Position numbers and translations under genes: made by a program. The notes under the pieces are model-generated. The model was not told the DNA's origin. It searched no databases and was given only the letters and a program-made list of their open reading frames with translations. Source: Propionimicrobium sp. PCR01-08-3 (GTDB lineage: Bacteria > Actinomycetota > Actinomycetes > Propionibacteriales > Propionibacteriaceae). Taken from it: a stretch of DNA of 64,000 nt. The stretch lies in the NCBI RefSeq assembly GCF_030286045.1, contig NZ_CP127390.1:2311482-2375481 (forward strand), read 5' to 3'. Below, piece after piece: positions 27,621 to 33,869 of the stretch (the stretch's first letter is position 1; each line of letters starts with the position of its first letter).

Positions 27621-27833
27621 ATGTCTGTCGTTATCGACGTTCCCCGCGCATCCGCGCTCGACCGCCCTGGCCTCGATCAGGGCTCCACTCCTTCTCCGCA
27701 GGCAGACGGCCTCGATCCCGTCATCGCCGCCGCTCGTGCTGCTGGTCGTCTGGCCGGTGAACGCCTGGCTCGCACGCCCCTGACCCCGCGACAGCGCGCC
27801 GCGGTCGCCGCCGTGATGGGTGGTGGTCACTGA
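27621..27833 (+). CDS. Small element protein, unknown
   Basis: A 70-residue protein, Ala/Arg/Pro-rich, ending in TPRQRAAVAAVMGGGH. GAGGA lies about six bases before the ATG, and its TGA overlaps the next ATG (TGATG), so it belongs to the element operon. No domain is recognised. Confidence 0.5.
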   Translation: MSVVIDVPRASALDRPGLDQGSTPSPQADGLDPVIAAARAAGRLAGERLARTPLTPRQRAAVAAVMGGGH

Positions 27834-28087
27834 TGAGCGCCAACTCCGCCGCCTTCGACCACGTGAACGGCTTCCGCTGGCGACAGGGCGACCCCTCCCT
27901 CGCCGAGTCCGAGGCACGTCTCTACGACCTCGGCGTGCTCCGCTCCGTGCTGGAGGAGTCCGTCGAGATCGCCGTCGCCGACGCCCGCGCCGAAGGCGTG
28001 ACCTGGGCGAAGATCGGCGACGCCCTCGGCGTCACGCATCAGGCCGTCATCAAGCGCTACCGCAAGGCGGTGGTCGCTGATGCGTGA
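27833..28087 (+). CDS. Small helix-turn-helix protein
   Basis: The 84-residue protein ends in a short helix-turn-helix: TWAKIGDALGVTHQAVIKRY (about residues 57-76). The N-terminal half is helical and acidic. It overlaps the upstream gene by TGATG. Its position between integrase and the origin-like region suggests a regulator of the element or a recombination directionality factor; neither is shown. Confidence 0.65.
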   Translation: MSANSAAFDHVNGFRWRQGDPSLAESEARLYDLGVLRSVLEESVEIAVADARAEGVTWAKIGDALGVTHQAVIKRYRKAVVADA

Positions 28088-28404
28088 TCGCATGCCCCGC
28101 TCCACCACCCTGACCCCCAACCGAGTGCGCGCAGCGCACGAGGGCGGGTGCCTCCAGTGTGTCGTTCCCTCGAAGAGTTCCCGGACTCTTGCTACCAGAT
28201 GGCGCGCAGCGTGTGTTCCTACGCGCGGGGGCTCAAGCTTGCCGATAGCCCCCCGTGCTACAACGTGCCTGGTCAGCAGGGGTTTCAGAGCCGTTCCGCG
28301 AGGCGTTTCGACGCCCGTCGCAGCGGCTTCAGCAGTGCTTCTGACGCGCGCCATGACGCGCGCCATTTGAGGCGCCGCCCTCGTAATGGCGCGCACTCCG
28401 GGCG
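28088..28404. other. Gene-poor, repeat-rich segment before rep: origin candidate
   Basis: No convincing gene fills this 317-bp stretch; the open frames present look like out-of-frame reading. It holds four copies of GCGCGCCAT in either orientation: ATGGCGCGC at 28,199-28,207 and 28,386-28,394, and two direct copies inside the tandem 12-mer GACGCGCGCCAT at 28,343-28,366. Repeats directly upstream of a rolling-circle Rep gene suit a double-strand origin with Rep-binding sites. This assignment is inference. Confidence 0.45.
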
Positions 28405-29883
28405 GTGGTCGCGGTGAGCGCTGCACAGAAGAAGACGAGCGGTCCCAGTGGTCGCAAGCCGTCGGCGTATGTGACGTTCACGCAGCAGCTCAAGCCGGAG
28501 TTCTGGCCGGGCTGGGACGTGGCCCTGATCCTCTCGAGCGATGTGCGAGCGATCGGCGAGGAGATCCTGCGCCGCTACGCGGTCGCGGGAGGCGACTGCC
28601 AGGGGTTCTGGATCATCAAGCACGACAAGGACGTGCTGGCGGACGGGTGCCCCAAGGACGATCACGTGCACGTGGTGATTCAGCAGAGCCCCGGGCGCAA
28701 GGTCGAGGGCAAGCTCCAGTGCACCGCGATGGATCAGGTGTTCGGGTTCGGCGACAAGAGCGTCGTCAAGGGTCCGCCCCGCGGCGGCCGGATCGAGAAC
28801 GCATGGTCGTACCTGATCCACGCGAAGGACCCGGACAAGCACCAGTACGGCGTCGAGGAGGTCGTCACCCTCCGCGGGAAGGACTACGCCGAGATCGAGG
28901 CCGAGCACCGCGACGCCTGGGCTCGCCGCGCCGTGATCGGCCGTAAGGCCGCGGTCCCGATGAAGGAGTGGAACGAGCTGGGCGACACGCTCGTGCAGAA
29001 GGTGCTCGACGGTGAGGTCGATGAGCTGGACATCCTGAGGGACAAGACCCTGATGGACATCTACACGCGCAACGAGGCCAAGGTGAACCTGGCGCTGAAG
29101 AACCGCGCCAAGCGCGAGATGCTGTTCGAGGTCGAGAAGCTCCGGGCGGGGGTCTTCCAGAAGACGGTCATCTGGGCGATGGGCGCGAGCGATCAGGGCA
29201 AGAGCTACCTTGTCGAGTCGGTCGCCGCAGAGCTGTCGGCGCGGCTGGGCTGGCCGGTCTTCCGCGCCACGGCGAAGAACGGTCCGGACGCTTACAACGG
29301 CGAGCCGATCTTCATGATGAACGAGCCCAGCTCGCGAGTCATGGAGTGGGCCGACTTCCTCCAGCTGCTCGATCCTCGGCAGGGCGGGCCGATCTCGGCG
29401 CGCTACTACAACAAGCCGGACGCGGCCCCGCGCCTGATCCTCATCGCGGTGTCGGTCGATCCGGTCGAGTTCGGGTTCTTCATCCCGGGGAAGCGCTCGA
29501 CGGGCGATTCCCTCGACCAGGTCGTGCGTCGCATCACGTTGATGATCGAGGCTCGGAAGATCGACGGCGAGCCGCACTACTCGGTCAGCCGGGTCGGTGA
29601 GGTCGAGCCGTACAAGCGCACCATCTGGCTCCCGGGTGCGGACCGGAACGGGAACGTGAACCGGGAGACGGTGTGGCTTGGCTACGACAAGGCCGAGACT
29701 GACGCCGAGTTGACGCACGCCGAGACGTTGGACGTGGTGCTCGATGCCGTCGCGGTTCGGTCGCCGGATACGGGGCTCGTGACCTCTGCGCAGCGTCGCC
29801 TCGACGACAGCACCGCGGCGCTGGCCGCGCGCGGCGTCGTCTTCAGCGCGCCGCCGGTGCCGCTCGCGGGAGGTGCGGCATGA
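28405..29883 (+). CDS. rep: Rolling-circle Rep protein: HUH nuclease plus superfamily-3-like helicase
   Basis: The protein is 492 residues. The N-terminal nuclease domain has motif I (SAYVTFTQQLKPEFW), motif II DDHVHVVIQ at about residues 85-93 with the HUH pair, and motif III AWSYLIHAKD near residue 134 with the nicking Tyr, as in pMV158/Rep_2 proteins. A P-loop follows (MGASDQGKSYL, about residue 258), with EPIFMMNEP as Walker B and LILIAVSVDP as a motif-C-like strand, which is a superfamily-3 helicase layout. Combined HUH-S3H Reps drive rolling-circle replication. Start is GTG, with a second in-frame GTG three codons later. The stop overlaps the next start. Confidence 0.88.
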   Translation: MVAVSAAQKKTSGPSGRKPSAYVTFTQQLKPEFWPGWDVALILSSDVRAIGEEILRRYAVAGGDCQGFWIIKHDKDVLADGCPKDDHVHVVIQQSPGRKVEGKLQCTAMDQVFGFGDKSVVKGPPRGGRIENAWSYLIHAKDPDKHQYGVEEVVTLRGKDYAEIEAEHRDAWARRAVIGRKAAVPMKEWNELGDTLVQKVLDGEVDELDILRDKTLMDIYTRNEAKVNLALKNRAKREMLFEVEKLRAGVFQKTVIWAMGASDQGKSYLVESVAAELSARLGWPVFRATAKNGPDAYNGEPIFMMNEPSSRVMEWADFLQLLDPRQGGPISARYYNKPDAAPRLILIAVSVDPVEFGFFIPGKRSTGDSLDQVVRRITLMIEARKIDGEPHYSVSRVGEVEPYKRTIWLPGADRNGNVNRETVWLGYDKAETDAELTHAETLDVVLDAVAVRSPDTGLVTSAQRRLDDSTAALAARGVVFSAPPVPLAGGAA

Positions 29884-30470
29884 GCACCGATCAGCACTCG
29901 CTCTCCCCGGGGGTCGAGGGGGCCGGAGGCCCCTCGCAAGCAGCCGGGGAGGACATGAGCGTCAGCGAAATGTCCGACACGGCTACTGCTTGCCACTTTG
30001 GCGTACAGGTGGAGCAGCAGGCCGACTCCCAGGTGAACACTGGTCGGGCTGATGCGGAGGCTGTGCGGCAGAGTCACGGCGGCGCGGAGCGTCGTCGTGG
30101 CAGCGGCGGGCGGCTCGATACCCGCTTCGATGACGCCACGCTCGGGGCGCTTCGCACTCGTGCGAAGCGGCTCGGGCTGGCTCCGAGCACGTGGGTGCGG
30201 AGCGTCGTGCGCGATGCCCTGCACGCCGCTCGGAGCGAGGAGCTGGACGCCGCCGTGGCCGCACACCTGCTCGGGGTCGAGACGCGCGTGCAGGCCTCGG
30301 CGGACACCCGCGAGCTGGCCGCGCAGGTGCGTCCGCTGGCGATCAACGTCAACGACCTGGACCGCCGCGCGCGGGCCGGTGAGGCGGTGTCGCTGTCGGC
30401 GGACGTGCCCGAGCTGATCGAGCTGCTGCGCGAGGTCCGCGCTCTGCTCGGGGATCGGACGGCATCGTGA
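29880..30470 (+). CDS. mobC: MobC-like relaxosome accessory protein
   Basis: The 196-residue protein has a disordered N-terminal 80 residues and then a ribbon-helix-helix-like segment (RLDTRFDDATLGALRTRAKR then GLAPSTWVRSVVRDAL) and a helical tail ending near LIELLREVRALLG, a pattern found in plasmid mobilization proteins of the MobC group. Its ATG overlaps the rep stop (ATGA) and its stop overlaps the relaxase GTG. It probably binds oriT and recruits the relaxase. Confidence 0.7.
   Translation: MSTDQHSLSPGVEGAGGPSQAAGEDMSVSEMSDTATACHFGVQVEQQADSQVNTGRADAEAVRQSHGGAERRRGSGGRLDTRFDDATLGALRTRAKRLGLAPSTWVRSVVRDALHAARSEELDAAVAAHLLGVETRVQASADTRELAAQVRPLAINVNDLDRRARAGEAVSLSADVPELIELLREVRALLGDRTAS
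29903..29951. repeat. Nested inverted repeats at the start of mobC, oriT candidate
   Basis: An outer pair CTCCCCGG (29,903-29,910) and CCGGGGAG (29,944-29,951) encloses an inner hairpin GGGGCC-GGA-GGCCCC (29,919-29,933). The structure lies inside the first codons of the MobC-like gene. Relaxase nick regions are often next to such repeats and beside mobC, so it may mark oriT; an mRNA control hairpin is the alternative. Confidence 0.35.
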
Positions 30471-31753
30471 GCACCACGCACTACAGCCCGAGCACGAGCG
30501 CCGCGGACACGGAGCGCTACATCCGTGGCAAGGAGGACGAGCGCGGGGTCGCGGTCACGTGCGACGTGCCGGGCGGCCCGGGTGCGTTCTCGGCGCGTGC
30601 CCGCGCGCTCACGCAGAACACGAAGCGCGATATCGAAGCCCTCCACTACCGGCAGAGCTTCAGCGACGAGGAGTTCGACCCGAAGAACCCGGAGGACGTG
30701 CAGCGGGTGAACGATCTGGGCTACCTGCTGGCGAAGAGGATGCACCCGGACTCGGACTGCCTCGTGGTCACCCACACCGATGGTCGCGGCGGCAAGCCGC
30801 ACAACCACATCTTGGTCATCAACCACAACAACCGCACCGGGAAGGCGCTCTCGGACTACCGCACGTTCCACGACCGCAAGGCCGGGAACCAGCGGGGCGT
30901 GCAGTCGGCGAACGACGACCTGATGCGCGAGCACGGCCTCTCGGTCGTGAAGCGGCTGGAGCACGCGCCGAAGGACTGGGAGCTGCGCCGCGAGGACTTC
31001 GCCGAGGGAGGGCTCGACCGCGAGATGGGCGACCGGATGAGCGCCGCCCTGGCTGATCCCCGTGCGGTGGACAGGGCCGGTCTCGAAGCGGTGATCGCGG
31101 AGCAGAACCAGCAGCTCGGCGACGACGACGAGCGGGTGCCGCGGATGCGCCTGCACACCGCCGTGAGCAAGCGGGGCAAGAACGTCGGCAAGGAGACGTG
31201 GACTCTCTACATCGAGGACCGCCGCGGCGAGTCCGGGCGTGCCGAGCGCCGTAAGCGCACGAGCGCCCTCTCGGCGGACTTCACCCCGGAGGGCGCGCAG
31301 GCGTTCTTCGACTACCACCAGCACCAGAAGGAGCAGGACTATGAGCGCAGCACTCGACAGGCTGAAGCAGCAGAACGCGCAGGACGAGCAGCGGCAGCAG
31401 CTCGGCAGTCCGGAGACGATGGAGGTGTTGACCTCGATCCTCGCCGCCGTCGAGGCGCAGACCGCGAGGCTCGACCGGGTGGCCGAGCAGCAGAAGAGGC
31501 TCGCGGGGTTCGTGAAGGTCATGGACGAGGAGACGACCAGGCGGCTGGAGCGGATCACGGCCCCGGCGTCGACCTCCTCGCCCTCCAGCGACGTGTCCGC
31601 GAGGATCGCGAGTATCGAGAGCAGGCAGAACGAGATCGCGAGCACGCTCGGCGAGTTCGCGCAGAGTCTCAACGGCGAGAGGCTGAACGCCGCGTCGCGG
31701 GCCTTGGTCGCGGAGGCGCAGAGGAGTCACGCGGCTACGGCCTCGGCTGTTGA
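30467..31753 (+). CDS. mobA: Relaxase (mobilization nuclease)
   Basis: This 428-residue frame begins at GTG overlapping the mobC stop. The N-terminal 290 residues look like a relaxase: TERYIRGKE near residue 15 as the Tyr motif, and the metal-binding triad region GKPHNHILVINHNNRTG near residues 106-122. The remaining ~135 residues lie entirely within the overlap with the next gene and are Arg/Gly/Glu-rich, as expected of a secondary reading frame. It should nick oriT and pilot the strand during mobilization by a helper conjugation system. Confidence 0.85.
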   Translation: MSTTHYSPSTSAADTERYIRGKEDERGVAVTCDVPGGPGAFSARARALTQNTKRDIEALHYRQSFSDEEFDPKNPEDVQRVNDLGYLLAKRMHPDSDCLVVTHTDGRGGKPHNHILVINHNNRTGKALSDYRTFHDRKAGNQRGVQSANDDLMREHGLSVVKRLEHAPKDWELRREDFAEGGLDREMGDRMSAALADPRAVDRAGLEAVIAEQNQQLGDDDERVPRMRLHTAVSKRGKNVGKETWTLYIEDRRGESGRAERRKRTSALSADFTPEGAQAFFDYHQHQKEQDYERSTRQAEAAERAGRAAAAARQSGDDGGVDLDPRRRRGADREARPGGRAAEEARGVREGHGRGDDQAAGADHGPGVDLLALQRRVREDREYREQAERDREHARRVRAESQRREAERRVAGLGRGGAEESRGYGLGC

Positions 31754-32246
31754 GGGGCTGAAGGAGCAGGCCGATGCGAACCAGAAGCTCGTCAGCCAGG
31801 TCGGCGGCGCGGTGCAACGGATCGAGAAGCGCACCGAGGAGCGGGTCAAGAAGGCCGTCGAGCAGGTCGCCGGGGAGGCTTCGTCCGTGATGACCGCGAA
31901 CCTCGACGCGTCGAACGAGCGGGCCGAGCGGATCATCGCCGCCACCGCGAGGCTGGAGGCCCGGCAGCTGTGGTCGGCCGCCGCCGCGATGTGCCTCGCC
32001 CTCCTGCCGGTGGTCGTGGTCGTCGCCGGGCTCTGGATGGGGATCGCTGGGCTCATCACGGGCGCTCAGTGGGCGCTGGACGTGGACGGGAGCGTGTGGC
32101 TCGGCGTCGGGCGCTGGCTCGTGGTCGCCGTGGGCCTCGCTGGGGCCGGCTACGGGCTCTTCGCGTCCGTCCGGTGGGCCGCCGGTCTCGTGGAGACGTG
32201 GAGGGGTCGTGGGATGCCGACGTGGCCGAGCTGGCGCAAGCGGTGA
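31341..32246 (+). CDS. Coiled-coil protein with C-terminal membrane segments (MobB-like)
   Basis: The protein is 301 residues from the ATG at 31,341, which has AAGGAG about nine bases upstream. Residues 1-215 are Gln/Glu/Arg/Ala-rich coiled coil. Two hydrophobic segments follow (about 216-240 and 252-278). The first 413 bp overlap the relaxase 3' end in another frame. Nested genes of this type, with a coiled-coil plus membrane tail, resemble mobB within mobA of ColE1-type plasmids, where MobB stabilises the relaxosome and links it to the membrane. The assignment is by analogy. Confidence 0.7.
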   Translation: MSAALDRLKQQNAQDEQRQQLGSPETMEVLTSILAAVEAQTARLDRVAEQQKRLAGFVKVMDEETTRRLERITAPASTSSPSSDVSARIASIESRQNEIASTLGEFAQSLNGERLNAASRALVAEAQRSHAATASAVEGLKEQADANQKLVSQVGGAVQRIEKRTEERVKKAVEQVAGEASSVMTANLDASNERAERIIAATARLEARQLWSAAAAMCLALLPVVVVVAGLWMGIAGLITGAQWALDVDGSVWLGVGRWLVVAVGLAGAGYGLFASVRWAAGLVETWRGRGMPTWPSWRKR

Positions 32247-32305
32247 CCACGCCTCCCGAGGGCAAGGGCGCGGAGCGCGTGCGGCAGCCCGCACAAATGG
32301 ACGAG

Positions 32306-32343
32306 TAGTCAGCTAGCACTGTATAGTCATCGTATGCTGACTA
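32306..32343. promoter_or_regulatory. Inverted repeat TAGTCAGC/GCTGACTA, candidate CmtR operator
   Basis: TAGTCAGC at 32,306-32,313 is matched by GCTGACTA at 32,336-32,343, the second arm overlapping the cmtR start codon. The 22-bp spacer is AT-rich and contains TATAGT, a possible -10. Binding by the encoded ArsR-type repressor would block its own operon. Confidence 0.5.
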
Positions 32344-32693
32344 TTGCTTCACGCCTCGACGTCATGAACCGGCTCGGCCGCGCCATGGCCGACCCGACGC
32401 GTTCCCGGATCCTGATGACCCTCCTCGGCGGCCCGAGCTACCCGGCCGTGCTCTCGCGCGAGCTGGAGCTGACCCGCTCGAACGTGTCCAACCACCTGAC
32501 CTGCCTGCGCGATTGCGGGATCGTCGTCGCCGAGCCCGAGGGCCGCCAGACGCGCTACGAGATCGCCGACCCGCACCTCGCCGCGGCGCTGACGTCCCTG
32601 ATCGACGTCACGCTCGCGGTGGACGAGGACGCGCCGTGCATCGACCCGGCATGCTCGGTGCCGGGCTGCTGTGGAACGGCGGTGGGAGCATGA
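32334..32693 (+). CDS. cmtR: CmtR-type ArsR/SmtB metal-responsive repressor (Cd/Pb)
   Basis: The 119-residue winged-helix protein has the recognition helix LTRSNVSNHLTCLRDCGIV. Cys57, Cys61 and Cys102 fall at exactly the positions of the three Cd(II)/Pb(II) ligands of mycobacterial CmtR, and the surrounding sequence is close to CmtR. The tail has three further Cys (107, 112, 113) not part of that site. It is expected to repress the operon until cadmium or lead binds. Its stop overlaps the start of the cation permease (ATGA). Confidence 0.9.
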   Translation: MLTIASRLDVMNRLGRAMADPTRSRILMTLLGGPSYPAVLSRELELTRSNVSNHLTCLRDCGIVVAEPEGRQTRYEIADPHLAAALTSLIDVTLAVDEDAPCIDPACSVPGCCGTAVGA

Positions 32694-33340
32694 GCGAGAC
32701 CCTGACCACCGCGCGCCGCGCGACGCTGCACCGGCGCGTCCGCTTCATCGTCGGCTTCACGATCACGTACAACGTGATCGAGGCGATCGTCGCAGTCTGG
32801 ACGGGCGTCCTCGCCTCGTCCGCGGCGCTCATCGGCTTCGGCCTCGACTCGGTCGTCGAGGTACTCTCGGCCGCGGCCATCGCCTGGCAGTTCACCCGCA
32901 AGGACCCTGAGCGGTGGGAGACGGTCACCGTCAAGGCCATCGGCATCGCGTTCTTCGCGCTGGCGGCCTACGTCTCGATCGACGCGGTGCTGGCCCTGGT
33001 CGGCCAGGAGGGCCCCGACCACAGCCCGCTGGGCCTCGGCATCACCGCGCTGAGCCTGGTCGTCATGCCTCTGCTGGCGTGGATCGAGGTCCGCACCGGG
33101 CGGGAGCTGGGCTCCAAGAGCGTGATGGCCGACGCCAAGCAGCTCATCCTGTGCATCTACCTCTCCGGTGCAGTGTTCATCGGCCTCGTCCTCAACAGCC
33201 TGTTCGGCTGGTGGTGGGCTGACTCGGTCACGGCGCTGGTCGTGGCGGTGCTCGCGGTGCGCGAGGGCCTGGAGGCCTGGCGCGGCGACGTCGAGTCGCC
33301 GTTCGAAGTGCTAGAGGACCTCGAAGACGAGGACGACTGA
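32690..33340 (+). CDS. Cation-efflux membrane protein, CDF-like, CmtR-controlled
   Basis: The protein is 216 residues from the ATG that overlaps the cmtR stop. It has about five to six hydrophobic segments and acidic/His-poor metal motifs such as GFGLDSVVEVLSA and WWWADSVTALVVAVLA, the D-x-x-x-E/D pattern of cation diffusion facilitators. No long cytoplasmic C-terminal domain is present; the tail is acidic (EDLEDEDD). Together with CmtR it is the likely Cd/Pb/Zn export cargo of the element. Confidence 0.82.
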   Translation: MSETLTTARRATLHRRVRFIVGFTITYNVIEAIVAVWTGVLASSAALIGFGLDSVVEVLSAAAIAWQFTRKDPERWETVTVKAIGIAFFALAAYVSIDAVLALVGQEGPDHSPLGLGITALSLVVMPLLAWIEVRTGRELGSKSVMADAKQLILCIYLSGAVFIGLVLNSLFGWWWADSVTALVVAVLAVREGLEAWRGDVESPFEVLEDLEDEDD

Positions 33341-33350
33341 CCCGTCACCC

Positions 33351-33393
33351 GACGATGAAGAGCCAGGAGGCAGCCTCCGGGCTCTTCATCGTC
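33351..33393. terminator. Long perfect hairpin at the element right end
   Basis: GACGATGAAGAGCC (33,351-33,364) pairs perfectly with GGCTCTTCATCGTC (33,380-33,393), and inside it GGAGG pairs with CCTCC around a CAG loop. It follows the last element gene by 10 bp and lies before the right boundary. No T-run follows, as is common for high-GC terminators; it may work on both strands and shield the flanking gene. Confidence 0.7.
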
Positions 33394-33421
33394 AGAGCCA
33401 GTGCTGCAACCCAGACATGTG

Positions 33422-33670
33422 CTAGCGCATGTCGATGACGCCCGTGCCCACCTCGATCCGCTTGGTGGTCGCCGCGATGGCGGCCAGCAGCGGTATCGGC
33501 GACGAGCCCTGCGGCGCGAAATGGTGGACGCGGAAGTAGGCGCCGTTGACACCGATCTGGTCGGCGAAACGGGCCAGCTCGATGGCCTGGTGCAGGGTCG
33601 CGCGCGCGTCCGGGCCCTGCTGTCCGGGAAGTGCGTAGTGGCCGAAGCTCAGGAATCCGAAGGCCTTCAT
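33422..33670 (-). pseudogene. Luciferase-like monooxygenase, N-terminal 82 residues (split by mobile element)
   Basis: The frame starts MKAFGFLSFGHYALPG and shows the first TIM-barrel elements of an LLM flavin oxidoreductase (FADQIGVNGAYFRVHHFAPQ, then KRIEVGTGVIDMR). It ends at TAG created where element DNA begins, right after ATG-CGC. The rest continues in frame at 25,964. The promoter-proximal part is retained, so a short useless peptide may be made while the element is integrated. Confidence 0.9.
33423..33430. repeat. Right attachment-site core (direct repeat TAGCGCAT)
   Basis: This is the right copy of the 8-bp core. Element DNA to its left has GTGCTGCAACC (33,401-33,411), which is a near-perfect inverted match of GGTTGCAACAC inside the left end. 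To its right is the remaining 5' part of the split oxidoreductase gene. Confidence 0.75.
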
Positions 33671-33808
33671 GCCGCAAGCTTAGGAGAATCGCCCAGAAAT
33701 CCCACAGCTATCCCTTCAACCCCTGAAGAAGCCACATTGGCAACCGCCGGGATACTCGACGATAGCGATATCGCCAGCTGCGCGTAAACTGGCCGGTGCG
33801 CGGTGTTG

Positions 33809-33835
33809 CCGGACCTCCGATGGGTTCGGTTTTTT
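33809..33835 (+). terminator. Intrinsic terminator-like hairpin in the typA leader
   Basis: CCGGACC (33,809-33,815) pairs with GGTTCGG (33,823-33,829), with one G-U pair and a seven-base loop, and is followed at once by six T. It is oriented with typA and lies 35 bp before the typA ATG, with no plus-strand gene upstream to terminate. A TAAACT -10-like hexamer lies at 33,785. This suggests transcription attenuation of typA. Confidence 0.6.
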
Positions 33836-33869
33836 CATGCGACGCCGCCCCATTACTTTCAGGAGCCCC

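Larger units (their letters stand above)
25957..33430. mobile_element. Integrative mobilizable element with serine integrase, Rep, Mob genes and cadmium-type cargo
   Basis: The segment interrupts an LLM oxidoreductase gene exactly between the codons for Met-Arg and Tyr-Glu. The 8-bp sequence TAGCGCAT occurs at both boundaries (25,957-25,964 and 33,423-33,430), giving an element of 7,466 bp plus one repeat copy. Content in order: large serine integrase, two small genes, repeat-rich space, HUH/helicase Rep, MobC-like, relaxase, coiled-coil membrane Mob protein, CmtR repressor and cation-efflux permease. There is no type IV secretion gene, so transfer would need a helper. All element genes point the same way. 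Confidence 0.88.

Noticed and set aside
28080-28417. Short overlapping frames between the HTH gene and rep
   Set aside because: Ser/Arg/Ala-rich, no ribosome site and no motif; the repeats fit a non-coding origin better.
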